Assembly: GCA_002794775.1 (NCBI GenBank)
Contig: NBAY01000163.1
Span: forward strand, 1-31,863
Direction: 5' to 3'
From: Porodaedalea pini
Lineage: Eukaryota; Basidiomycota; Agaricomycetes; Hymenochaetales; Hymenochaetaceae
Length of the DNA stretch: 31,863 nucleotides
The position numbers were made by a program, and so were the translations under genes. The notes under the pieces were generated by a model that did not search any database, was not told the origin of the DNA, and saw only the letters and a program-made list of their open reading frames with translations. This document shows positions 10,754 to 20,265 of this stretch, one piece after another (the stretch's first letter is position 1; each line of letters begins with the position of its first letter).

Positions 10754-11775
10754 CGCGCATTACGTCTGTTTTGTCTTCTTTCCATCCTTCGCTTTCCTTC
10801 GCTTTCAGACTGCTTTCCTATATCCGCTGTCCTCTCGATCGTCTCTCGTCTCTTGGGCTTCCATTCTCTTTCATCGAACTTTCTCGCACAACTCATCGCG
10901 CATTCAATTTTCTCTCGCTTCATCATGACTCTTCGTCCTTGCGGTGTGATTCCAGGTCTTTTGTAAATTCATTTCTGTCTTTCCCCAATTCGTCATTGTC
11001 CCCCGTCAACAACGATTACTGTCTTCTGCTCCTGCAATACTTATGCCACTATGTATCATTCCCACTTCCGCTAAAAGTTCTGTTCCTGCAAACGAGAACC
11101 AGTAGAAACTTTGCTTCCGTTCCGAATTACACGTTGTCCAATCCATTGAACCTTTTTCATGTACTCTTACAGTCTGAGTCGTTATATTGGTCAGAAAATA
11201 CTATGATTTGGCAATGGCATTCATTAAGTCTGGGCTTAATGCAAATAGACGGATCGTCTGGCCGTCTTTGTTGTTGAGCACCTGCACTGAGAATAGAACG
11301 TTCCCGAGATTGAGAGCCTGGAAAACATGTCACTTCAGTAGCTGATTGACGGAAAGGCCTTGTTCATGAGTACTCCGAGATCTTTGAGAATGGACCTGTG
11401 AACGAGTATTTCGTAGTCGGTCTCACACCAACATATCAATCGATATATCTCTCCTGTCATGCTGCATTATACATACTACGGAGCTATCTATAAAAAGGTC
11501 TACGCTAGTTCTGCTTCGATCTGACGCTTTCTAAGAAGCGTGAAGTTATTATGATGAGGACGTTAGCATATGGACTGCATTGATATCTGAAGTTAGACAG
11601 GAGCAGCGTTGTAAGTGTCGCTGAACAGAAATAAAGCCTAAGGAAGTTCAAGAACTTACGCTGGACCTGTCTCTTATGTGCGAAGGAGAAAGCTCCGACT
11701 CGGAGCCCCGAGACTTCAGACGCGACGCGTCTACATCACGTGGATCGTCATGTGAATGTACTTGTGAGTCGAAGC
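10754..11775. other. Intergenic: SCC4 3' side and ancestral ATG101 upstream DNA
   Basis: This 1,022-bp stretch lies between the SCC4 stop and the left target duplication of the hAT element. From about 10765 to 10980 the plus strand is strongly pyrimidine-rich (TTTCTT and CTTTCC runs). The remainder is of mixed composition. Open frames here look like composition effects. Before the element inserted this was continuous with the ATG101 start region, so it probably contains part of that gene's original promoter. Confidence 0.45.
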
Positions 11776-11783
11776 ATTCACCG
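11776..11783. repeat. Left 8-bp target-site duplication (ATTCACCG)
   Basis: The octamer ATTCACCG sits directly before the left terminal repeat and is repeated exactly after the right one at 13672-13679. An 8-bp duplication is the hallmark of hAT-superfamily insertion. Confidence 0.92.
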
Positions 11784-11800
11784 TAGGGACTGACATGGAG
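11784..11800 (+). repeat. Left terminal inverted repeat of the hAT element
   Basis: The 17 bp TAGGGACTGACATGGAG match the complement of 13655-13671 without mismatch. The next bases differ between the two ends, so the perfect repeat stops here. Confidence 0.92.
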
Positions 11801-11802
11801 TC

Positions 11803-11880
11803 ATCCATCTCCATCCGTCTCCACCCCATCAATATCCATATGGATAATTATCCACGGATTGATGGGGTATCCGTGGATAA
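11803..11880. repeat. Left subterminal repeat cluster of the hAT element
   Basis: Short ATCC-based words recur here (CATCCATCTCCATCCGT, ATCCACGGATT, ATCCGTGGAT). A 10-bp perfect stem, CCCCATCAAT at 11824-11833 and ATTGATGGGG at 11858-11867, encloses TATCCATATGGATA. This is the kind of subterminal array bound by hAT transposases; binding itself is inference. Confidence 0.7.
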
Positions 11881-11968
11881 GTTCACACGAGCAGGTGATT
11901 TGGTTATATAATGAAAAAGAATCAAAAAATACTAAAAAAGGAACTGTTCAAATGCCAAGACCCACGCA

Positions 11969-12755
11969 CACGGCAGGAAGATCCGAGGTTTTCCGTGAGG
12001 AAGGAGTATATCACGGAGTGTTTAGTGGGGCTCATATAATTTCGACTGGAAAAGCCTTACATGGATTGTAAATTCTCAATCAATCAAATTTTGCAGAAAC
12101 TATGCTTTATGTATCTAAAATTGATGGCCATCAAGAAAAGTATTTCTGAACTCAGTGTCTGCAAGCTACTTTGCCAAAGGATAAGATGATTCTGGGATTC
12201 TGAATCTCCATTGTCAGTAAATAAAGAGAATGGTGGTTATTAGATTTAGAATCTGTAAAGTCTTGGACACAAAGGAAAGAGGCTCATTGGATTTAAAATC
12301 CACATAGACTCCTTGCATGAATGGAAGATCTCTCTCAGATTTGGGATCTATGGATCACATAATCAACTAAGCATAGATCCCAAATCTGAGAGAGATCTTC
12401 CATTCATGCAAGGAGTCTATGTGGATTTTAAATCCAATGAGCCTCTTTCCTTTGTGTCCAAGACTTTACAGATTCTAAATCTAATAACCACCATTCTCTT
12501 TATTTACTGACAATGGAGATTCAGAATCCCAGAATCATCTTATCCTTTGGCAAAGTAGCTTGCAGACACTGAGTTCAGAAATACTTTTCTTGATGGCCAT
12601 CAATTTTAGATACATAAAGCATAGTTTCTGCAAAATTTGATTGATTGAGAATTTACAATCCATGTAAGGCTTTTCCAGTCGAAATTATATGAGCCCCACT
12701 AAACACTCCGTGATATACTCCTTCCTCACGGAAAACCTCGGATCTTCCTGCCGTG
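11969..12755. repeat. Long inverted repeat: two 384-bp arms and a 19-nt spacer
   Basis: The left arm 11969-12352 and right arm 12372-12755 are reverse complements. Every segment I compared along the arms matched, and the outer and inner coordinates both sum to 24724, so there is no net insertion or deletion between arms. The spacer is 12353-12371. Outside the arms similarity fades: a short stretch around CAAGAC at 11956-11961 has a diverged partner near 12764-12769, offset by one base and with several transitions. Transcription from either side would give a hairpin RNA of nearly 400 bp. Neither arm encodes a recognisable protein. It lies wholly inside the hAT element. A cloning or assembly fold-back artefact must be excluded. 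Confidence 0.93.
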
Positions 12756-13561
12756 GCATGCGAGTCTTGACATCACATGACTGACAATTTATAGAGTTCT
12801 ACCCTACACCCATTCTCTCACAAAGCGGCAGGCTGACCGCCAGAAACAGAAAGTACAAGAGAAAAAAAAAAAAAACTAAAAGATGATGGTAATGGTAGTG
12901 CCCATGTCAAGGCAGCTAATATGATGCGGGGAAGGAGAGCCAGTAATCTACTGAGTCTTCTAATGGATTTCAGGTGGGTGTGCGATAATAGGTTGATGGG
13001 GTATGCGGTATATATGGGAGTGCGAATGGGTTAAGTTGTCCGCGGGCGATATTGGAGTTCCTAGGGTTCCTAGGGAGGGGGCGCCTGGGTAATTCAGGCA
13101 ACCGATTATTATTGGCATAGGCGAGGTTGTGTAAACGCTGAAGCTCGTATTTGAGATAGGGGTCGGATGGGACGACCAGCGGTGATGTGACGATTTCAAC
13201 AGACGATGCTGGTGAAGACGATATCGTTGGTGGACTGCCAATGGCAGGAGGCATGGCAGGAGTCGAAGGTGAGGATTTCCTCACCCGGCGACGGCTATGG
13301 CGTCAGCGACAGGGCGGAGGGCGATAAAGAGTAATAGGGCGGCACAACGGCGATGCCAGGGATGATCTGAGATCCAAGACTGCTAATGCGATGCGGTCAA
13401 GGACACGGTTAAAGCGGAGGGAGGTGCGATGAGAGTGCATAGAGGGATCGCTCGTCTTATACGGGGTGAGGTCTCAGAGCAACTTTCCCACGATGGGGAT
13501 GATGGGAGTAAGAGGGTAATGACTGACAAACAACGACTTTACCATGGCTTCAGTGTTACGC

Positions 13562-13652
13562 GGTGGGTGCTCCACGGATATCCATCTATCCGTGGGAATC
13601 TATCCACGGATGATCCGTCATCCGTATCCGTGGATACGGATGGTGGATATCC
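13562..13652. repeat. Right subterminal repeat cluster of the hAT element
   Basis: About 90 bp built from repeated CCACGGAT/ATCCGTGG and ATCCGT words in both orientations, mirroring the left subterminal cluster. It directly precedes the right terminal repeat. Confidence 0.7.
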
Positions 13653-13654
13653 AC

Positions 13655-13671
13655 CTCCATGTCAGTCCCTA
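13655..13671 (-). repeat. Right terminal inverted repeat of the hAT element
   Basis: Reads CTCCATGTCAGTCCCTA on the plus strand, the exact complement of the left terminal repeat at 11784-11800. Confidence 0.92.
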
Positions 13672-13679
13672 ATTCACCG
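13672..13679. repeat. Right 8-bp target-site duplication (ATTCACCG)
   Basis: An exact copy of the octamer at 11776-11783. It lies 25 bp before the ATG101 start codon, so the insertion is in the 5' UTR or core promoter of that gene. Confidence 0.92.
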
Positions 13680-13704
13680 CTGACGGAAACCATCACTGAA
13701 CACA

Positions 13705-14603
13705 ATGGAGAATGCTACTCCCATAATTACAATTGACCTTGTATGTATCTTCAACCATCTTGATGGGCTGCTCTAAGTTCAGCTCAGGTCTTGGATAGGC
13801 TCACGACGAAGGATGTGCTACGGGCTCTTTTGCATTCCATACTTTTCCATCGCCTCTTTGGGACCATCAAGCCGCAAACTATGGAGGTGCTCGATGTCAC
13901 AATGGTAAGTCAGATGCGCCTTATCGTTGGCCGACGATTTCAGATTATTTTCTTTGCTTACATGTTTCCGGTCGACAGCCAGGGGTGAAGGACGCTCAGA
14001 CGGAGCTACTCATCGAAGAGAAGGTGGATGCATTCTGGAAGGGAGTTGAGAGCGGCGCGAACAAGCGCGGGCAGGTACGACGACGGTATCGTTAAGCTCT
14101 CCTTCCTAGTCAACTAAGCCATGAATTTTACAGATTACGGTAACGTTCGCTGAGAAGCGGCAGAAGAAGACATGGTTCTCAATGGGCGAGGTGCGTCATG
14201 TCTTTTGATTGCACTTCTCCCTATCCTCATTCTTAGTGAATGCCTAGGAAGAAATCCCTTGGGAGAAATGGTGCTATTGTCTTATGAATATAAAAGTCCG
14301 AGAGCTCATTCCATATCTATACAGGGTCATCAACGCAGAAGTGCGACATCCCAAGACAGATCGAGGTACGCAGGCTATACGAGTCTCTCATGTAAAACGA
14401 CCTTATGAAGGACGACCTCTGCAGATCGTCAGACGTTCAATACTACACTGTCGACAACACTCTCCGAGGCACTGCTCACCATTCTGACGCATACGGCATC
14501 TGAACGCGGACGCGCTGCTGTGCCGCCCATCACGAACTCCGCAGGCATTACGCCTTTCCCATTCCGAATCGGTGTGCGCGTTGCTGGCGTTGAGGTCGGC
14601 TGA
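13705..14603 (+). CDS. atg101: Autophagy protein ATG101, 7 exons, 182 aa
   Basis: ATG101 is a HORMA-fold protein that pairs with Atg13 in the Atg1/ULK1 initiation complex; basidiomycetes and fission yeast use it in place of the budding-yeast arrangement. Exons are 13705-13740, 13788-13904, 13979-14074, 14134-14190, 14248-14270, 14325-14365 and 14425-14603. Recognisable parts are VLRALLHSILFHRLFGTI, VDAFWKGVE, ITVTFAEKRQKKTWFSMGE, EEIPWEKWVINAEVRHPK and, at the C-terminus, GITPFPFRIGVRV. The WF finger that recruits later autophagy factors is seen as adjacent Trp-Phe in TWFS; in the human protein a Pro separates the two residues. The length is slightly below the animal protein (about 218 aa). 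The gene appears intact although a transposon ends 33 bp upstream of its start codon. Confidence 0.93.
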
Positions 14604-15192
14604 TAGTGCAGCTGGCTTCTCTCTGCAGTGCATCCTCTTACCATCAGTCGCTGTTGGAGTGAGACAAGATTGTGAGTATCTCTGCTGTTGCAACCACAGG
14701 CTATCCGCTAACTGACTCTGTATTCTTTTAAACAAGATGCATGCACGTACTTTGCCACGACTCGTCATGATCCATCAAAGGGCTCTATAATTCCCCAAGC
14801 TTGAGAAGAGTTTTTCTCTACCTCCAAGTGGGCTTCAGCGATTGAGATGAGAAACATATGCATGAGGTCCTCAGGAACTTGCCTTGACAATCAATGAATT
14901 AGAATCTGTCATCTCGATTCTTTCTCTCCTCGCTTTTAGCCGCCCAACTGTAATAGAGACATGTACTTCAAGTAATTATGTATTCTGAATCTCCTTGTAC
15001 AACATAGAATTTCATGTTTGACGGTGAAGATCGGGAAAAGCCGAATACAGACCGTCTGACAGTCTCAACCGAACACACTCAACACACTCTTCATCACTAC
15101 CTGAATTTTGCGAGAACAACATCAATCGGGACTATACACAGCACATACACGGTGAACCCGTAAAACCGAGCTGATCCAAGTCACTGTTGGCG
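14604..15192. other. Intergenic: ATG101 3' side and WBP11 promoter
   Basis: A 589-bp gap between forward genes. Open frames overlapping it are continuations of shadow frames from ATG101. I see no RNA gene or repeat. It should hold the ATG101 3' UTR and the WBP11 promoter and leader. Confidence 0.5.
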
Positions 15193-16997
15193 ATGGCGAA
15201 AGGCAAGAACCTCAATCCGGCGGATGCGCTCAGTGAGTATCTTATACAGTAATGCACGAATAAAGCACTAAACACGCGTAGGAAAGGCGCAAAGGAAGAA
15301 GGAGCTGAAGAAGAATAAGGCTGAGCGGCAAAAGACCAGAGATTTTGCACTGGTGAAGAAGGACACGACTGGTGCGTTTGCGCTTGTTTCATGCATTCCG
15401 TTAGACTGACTTTGTTGACTGCTTACTGTATGTAGAACTCGAAGAAGAGATCGCTGAGCTCGAAGGGATTTCAGAGCCAACGAACGTTCAGCGTGCACGT
15501 CTTGCAGAGCTCAAGACTGAACTATCAAGAATCACGAAAAAGAAAGACGAATACGTAGAGGCGCACCCAGAGCAGCGTGGGCTCGTGTACAAACGGCGGC
15601 GTGACAAGGAGAAGGACGGTACAGAAGATAGCGAGGGCGCTAAGGCCCCTCCTCCCGGGAAGACGAAGAGGAATCTGTTCAATAAGAATGGACTGCCACG
15701 GCATCCGGAGAGGAGCGTATACTATGACCCAGTTATGAATCCGTACGGTATGCCTCCACCAGGCATGCCCTACGTTGAAAGAGGTCCGTTTGTTACTTCT
15801 TAAAGCTGCGAACTCTCCTGACGCTTGGCTTGCATGGCAGCTTTGCTACCGGGCGAGATTGATAGCGAAGCGGAAGAAGTGGATGGTGCGCATGCGTCCG
15901 GTGGTTCGTCTGTTATGCATTCTTTATGCTATTATCACGTTACTGACGATGTTATTTGCAGACTCAGATGATGACATTGCAATGCCAGAGGGGCCACCTC
16001 CTGGCACTTCCAATGATGCTGATGATGAAAGCGACGACGACATTCCCTTGCCTGATGGCCCACCTCCAGGTGCAGGTAAGCGCGTGTTTCGTATCCTTCT
16101 ATCCAACGGTCATAGATTTTTCTAGCCTTAGAAGAGGAGCCTACGTCTCTTCCTCCCCTCCCATCCGGCCCGCCGCCGCTTCCATCCGGACCTCCACCAT
16201 CCATGCCACCCTTCGCACCAAACCTCCCACCGCATATGGTCCCTGGTAGCTCCTTCCATCCTCCCCCAGCTTTCCTAATAATCGGCCAGTCTTTCTCCTC
16301 TCAGGTCTTCCCTCCGCCGCCTCCACCGCCTCCCGGCTTTTTGTATCCTCCCGCGGGCGTTCCACCGCCGCCACCCGGCTTCTTTCCGCGACGTGGACAG
16401 CACTCGAACCAGTCCGCAGCCGCAATTCAGGACCCGCTGTCTGGCATCCCACACCAGACGTACCAGGCACACCGTGCCGCACGTTATCCAGCCGTACCTA
16501 CCGGCACCTCCGAATCGAACTCACTCCCGACCAACCCGAACCTACCCGCACGTCCCGGAGGTACAGTGCTGGGGAATAGTTCATCTTCAAAGGCGGACGT
16601 GGATGCCAGTGCGACTGTCAGTGCCGCTCCTCAGCTGCGCGATCTTAAAAAAGAGAGCACTGCGTTCGTGCCTGCCGCCTTAAAACGCAAGAAGGCAGGC
16701 GGTGGCGCCGGTGTCACTGGAGGTGGACGTGTGAACGCTGCGCCTTCTATTGGCACAAACGGCACTGCAGGTGACGCTACCGGTGGAGACGATGGGAGCA
16801 GTGAAGGCGTCACATCGGCGCCAAAGCCTGACCTGTTGGGTTCACTGCGTGAGAAATTCGGGCCGATGGCGAACAGTGGTACAGCAGTCGGAGAAGACGG
16901 TGATGAGGTGAAGACGAAGAAACGGAAAGTGGAGAGGCCGAAAGACGATTATGACAAGTTTCTCGCGGAAATGGGAGACATGTTGGACGCACAGTAA
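15193..16997 (+). CDS. wbp11: WBP11-like splicing factor
   Basis: WBP11 (SIPP1/NpwBP) is a nuclear protein that associates with the spliceosome, binds WW domains through proline-rich stretches and regulates PP1. Exons are 15193-15232, 15282-15371, 15436-15783, 15841-15885, 15962-16075 and 16126-16997, giving about 502 aa. The N-terminus MAKGKNLNPADALRKAQRK leads into a lysine-rich basic helix, the Wbp11 domain. Then come an NPYGMPPPGMPY motif, two acidic repeats of the form DDDI(A/P)(M/L)P(E/D)GPPPG, and poly-proline runs PPPPPPPPGF and PPPPPGF typical of WW ligands. The C-terminus has the conserved ESTAFVPAALKRKK and DDYDKFLAEMGDML. The segment 16238-16303 lies in frame and could be an in-phase 66-nt intron (GTCCCT...CAG). 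I left it coding because its donor is poor. Removing it would delete 22 residues. Confidence 0.92.
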
Positions 16998-17495
16998 CAC
17001 CGTTGATTTTGTTTGTACGTGCGTTTTGAAACGTTTGTTTGAACATTTTCTGACGTTCATGTAGGTCTATTATCTGTAATAATAGGATTTTTTTGTAGTC
17101 AAAGCAAGCATGATCTGGAATTATTTCGGTCGCGCGTTCTGCCTACAGTCCTTTCCTCAGGTGACCCTAAAGCACGCAAAATACTTTATGCGTTCACTGA
17201 ATCAACCGTGTCCTGCCATAGCTGGCCGGTCATCTGCTCGTCCCACTACACAATTCGGTCTGAATGAGCTTTCGTGTGAATGGATGTCCACCTACCGGGC
17301 CTTGGTGATTCTCTGTGTCGCCGTCAATTGGCTGGGGCGTATGGGCTGCGCTGTTTGGCAGGCCATGTTGGTGGTACTTGGACGTATCGATGCAAGTTCG
17401 AGGCGCCACCTATCCTCCGAGAACCTTTCAGGCTGTAGATAAGGGATGAAGACCCCCATTGTCATCAGGACTCTTCTGGAGCCTCTCGAGTCAAC
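16998..17495. other. Intergenic: WBP11 3' side and transporter promoter
   Basis: 498 bp between two forward genes. An open frame at 17110-17442 (110 codons) has no domain-like pattern and lies where the transporter promoter should be, so I do not call it a gene. No repeats or RNA genes seen. Confidence 0.5.
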
Positions 17496-19672
17496 ATGGC
17501 CGTCAATGCGGTGCTTGGCTCAGAAACGCAGACCGATTACCACCAATTGATCGATCCATCTGCAAAATGGTACAAGAACCGCAGACTCGTCACCTTAAAT
17601 TTGTGGATCTTCCTTCTGCACGTCGAGTTCAACGTATGTCTGACTACGCTCTCGAGCTCAACTTTTCTTCCACAGGCTGATCACCTCAACCGCGAATGGC
17701 TACGATGGGAGCATGATGAGTGCGTACGAGCTCCGCACTACTATAGATAGTGTCACAGCGCATCTGACCTGCGCGATAATACCACAGATGGCCTTCAGCT
17801 TATTGATCAGTGGGAATCTGCCTTCGACTTCCCCAGCGGCGCGAAACTCGGATTACTCGGCGCGATTCAGAATATAGGCACGCTCGGAGGGCTCCCGATA
17901 ACACCATACCTTTGTGATGGACTCGGGCGCAAGAAGACGATCTTCATTGGCGCTACGATAGTGGTAGCTGCAGCAATCATTCAGACTGCGTCGCAAACAG
18001 TGGAAATGTTCATTGGTGCCCGGTTCATGCGTTCGTTTGTAGTTCTTCATGCACATGTCTTGCTAATGCAAACTTCTATGACTCTAGTCGGCTTTGGACT
18101 TGGATTCTGTGTATGAACTGAAACTCCGGTTATTTGCTCAGCTGACCTCTTTTTCAAAACTGCAGACGGCGGCGGCTCCTATATTAGTGACCGAGCTCGC
18201 GTACCCGTGAGTATGTACGTTGACTATTCATAGCAGGGATTCATACCCTTTGTAAGAACGCAGCGAGGGCCGATCTCATCTGTGTACAACGCTCTTTGGC
18301 CTGCAGGGGCCGTCATGTGCGTGTCGGAATCTGCATATCTTAAGCTACAAAATACTTACAGTGAACTATAATATAGTGCGGCATGGCTAACGTTCGGCAC
18401 GTTTCACATCAACAATTCCTGGGCATGGCGCATCCCTTCTGCATGCCAAGCGATTCCCTCCGTGCTGCAATTCTTCCTCATTCTCTTTGCACCCGAGAGC
18501 CCACGCTGGTTGGTCGCCAGAGGCCGAGAGGACGAAGCGTTGAGGATTCTCGCGTACTACCATGCGAACGGTAACGCGGAGGATCCTCTCGTGCAGTTTG
18601 AGTTCCAAGAGATCCGGTCCGCGCTTGAGGCCGAGCGGGTGCAGAAGCAAACGGGATGGCTGCAGCTCGTGCGCACGCCTGGGAATAGACGTCGGATGCG
18701 CATTATCGTTGCTATCTCGTTCTTTTCTCAGTGGAGCGGGAATGGGCTAACGTGCGTTTTTTATTGTTCTGTCGAAGATTACAGGCGCTGATCATGCTTG
18801 GTCGTGTAGTTCGTATTATCTCAACAAAGTCTTTGGCACTATCGGCAGTGAGTTCTTTGTCCCTAACAAACTGTATTGGTTTGCTGATGATGCATGATTC
18901 AAGTCACCGATAGGACCGAGCAACTTTTGATCAGCGCCTGCCTGAGTATCTGGTCCGCTATTACTGCCATAACGGGTGGTCTTCTCTGCGATAAAGCGGG
19001 TCGCAGACCTCTTTTTCTTGCCTCAACTGCGGGAATGATGTTGTTCTTCATCCTACAAACCATCTGCTCGGCCCAATTCGCGCTCCACGGAAATAAAGCC
19101 GCAGGGAATGCCGTTGTGGCATTCTTATGTAGGTTCACTCATATCTCTGTCCCATTTAGCGACATCAGCTAACTGAGCCACTTTGTATAGTTCTATACAG
19201 CGCTGCGTATGGTATGGCCTACTCCCCGCTCATCACGTCATACACGCTGGAGATCCTCCCGTTCAACCTGCGCGCGAAGGGGTATACCGTCTTCGGATTC
19301 TCTGTGTGCGTGTCGCTCGTGTTCAACCAGTATATTAACCCGATCGCACTTGCGGCGATCGCGTGGAAGTACTATATCGTGTACTGTGTATGGCTCGCGT
19401 TTGAGCTCGTCTTCGTGTATTTCTTCCTCATTGAGACGAAGAATCGCACGCTTGAAGAAACTGCGCTGTGAGCCTCCATCATTGTCATCATTTCATATCA
19501 TTATAATGACTGAATCGCTCTGTATTTCAGGATCTTTGACGGCCTGGATAACGTTGCGAAGGTCAGCACCAGGGCGGCTGCCAGTGCCGGCCTCGAGGGT
19601 GCCGAGGCTCATATGCCTATCGATGAGAAACCGTCGCCGTCTATCCACGAGGAAGAATTCAGTAAAGCGTAG
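17496..19672 (+). CDS. MFS sugar transporter (lactose permease/hexose transporter-like), 11 exons
   Basis: A sugar porter of the major facilitator superfamily in the plasma membrane, probably sugar/H+ symport. Exons are 17496-17617, 17676-17719, 17788-18030, 18088-18110, 18166-18206, 18257-18316, 18377-18751, 18810-18847, 18904-19128, 19191-19467 and 19531-19672, giving 529 aa. Family motifs are TSTANGYDGSMMNGLQ in TM1, CDGLGRKK in loop 2-3, YPTQRGPISSVYNALWPAGA, FAPESPRWLVARGREDEA before the central loop, DKAGRRPLF in loop 8-9 and ETKNRTLEE after TM12. YHANGN...PLVQFEF is what I associate with the fungal lactose-permease/Lac12-like branch; substrate cannot be read from sequence. Intron 1 starts with GC (GCACGT at 17618). 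It is the only choice that restores FLLLITSTANGYDG in frame. The acceptor at 18256 was chosen because it gives YPTQRG. The end is a hydrophilic cytoplasmic tail. Confidence 0.93.
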
Positions 19673-20265
19673 CGATGCAGTGCCTCGCGTTACGATGGCC
19701 AAATACCTGTAGCGACGAATGATTGTGAATAATAAACTGGTCCGGAGACTTAGTAGCTTATCTATGTCTGCGGCATGAATCTCAATCTCCCAGAGAAGAA
19801 TGCCTGGCTCTGTCGTTTCCAGATCATTAGACGCACCAAAACGAGTGTGTGATCCGAGCGTTGGGTTGCTAAATGTGAATGAGGGAAATAATTACTCAGC
19901 ATGGAGAACTACATGTCTCATTTGCTGCCAGCACAGCAGAAGATTAAATTCAGGAGTGTAAGTTTATATTCCTTGAGAAACAAAACTGACTGTAGACCAC
20001 GGACTCGAACTTGAAGACAAGTAGCCTTTGCATTTTTGAGCCTAAAATCCAAGATCGGAGAGATCTACATGTAGATCGAGCGCCCATTACATAATACGAT
20101 ACCTCGCTTCGCCTGCAACATAGCCACTTTGGGCAAGCACCCGTAACCGACTTTGATGGAGCAAGGAAACAATATAGCGCCCCTTTTGATGGGGCAGGCG
20201 CTGCTCGTCGTCTCGCCGACGTGCCTTTCTTTCGCATTTTCATGTCACACTGAACGTCGAGCTCA
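19673..20265. other. Intergenic: transporter 3' side and glutaminase-like gene promoter
   Basis: 593 bp between forward genes, mixed composition, no supported open frame on either strand. It should hold the transporter 3' UTR and the promoter of the next gene. Confidence 0.5.

Larger units (their letters stand above)
11784..13671. mobile_element. Non-autonomous hAT-type DNA transposon, 1,888 bp
   Basis: The ends are a perfect 17-bp terminal inverted repeat, TAGGGACTGACATGGAG, at 11784-11800 and its complement at 13655-13671. They are flanked by an exact 8-bp duplication. TIRs beginning TAGGG or CAGGG with 8-bp duplications define the hAT superfamily (family knowledge). Inside each end lie clusters of short ATCCGTGG/CCACGGAT words, as expected of subterminal transposase sites. 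No transposase is recognisable: there is no BED finger, no DDE region and no hATC dimerisation domain. The longest frame is a 104-aa reverse-strand Ser/Pro-rich frame at 12970-13284 that I cannot assign. The interior includes a 787-bp near-palindrome (11969-12755). The element lies between SCC4 and ATG101, and its right end is 33 bp before the ATG101 start codon. It would need a transposase supplied from elsewhere. Confidence 0.9.

Noticed and set aside
10771..11277. 168-codon forward frame after SCC4
   Set aside because: Arises from the pyrimidine-rich composition (Ser/Leu/Phe-rich translation) with no recognisable domain.
12020..12700. CRISPR-like or tandem array reading of the repeat block
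   Set aside because: The structure is a single two-arm palindrome with one short spacer, not repeated direct units with variable spacers.
12970..13284. Reverse-strand 104-codon Ser/Pro-rich frame inside the hAT element
   Set aside because: Low-complexity composition and no hAT, BED-finger or other motif. It may be captured or chance sequence, so I did not call it a gene.
16238..16303. Possible in-frame 66-nt intron in WBP11
   Set aside because: The frame is open either way and the donor GTCCCT is poor. Kept as coding, with the alternative noted.
17110..17442. 110-codon forward open frame before the sugar transporter
   Set aside because: No domain-like pattern and no splice context, and it occupies the expected promoter of the transporter.
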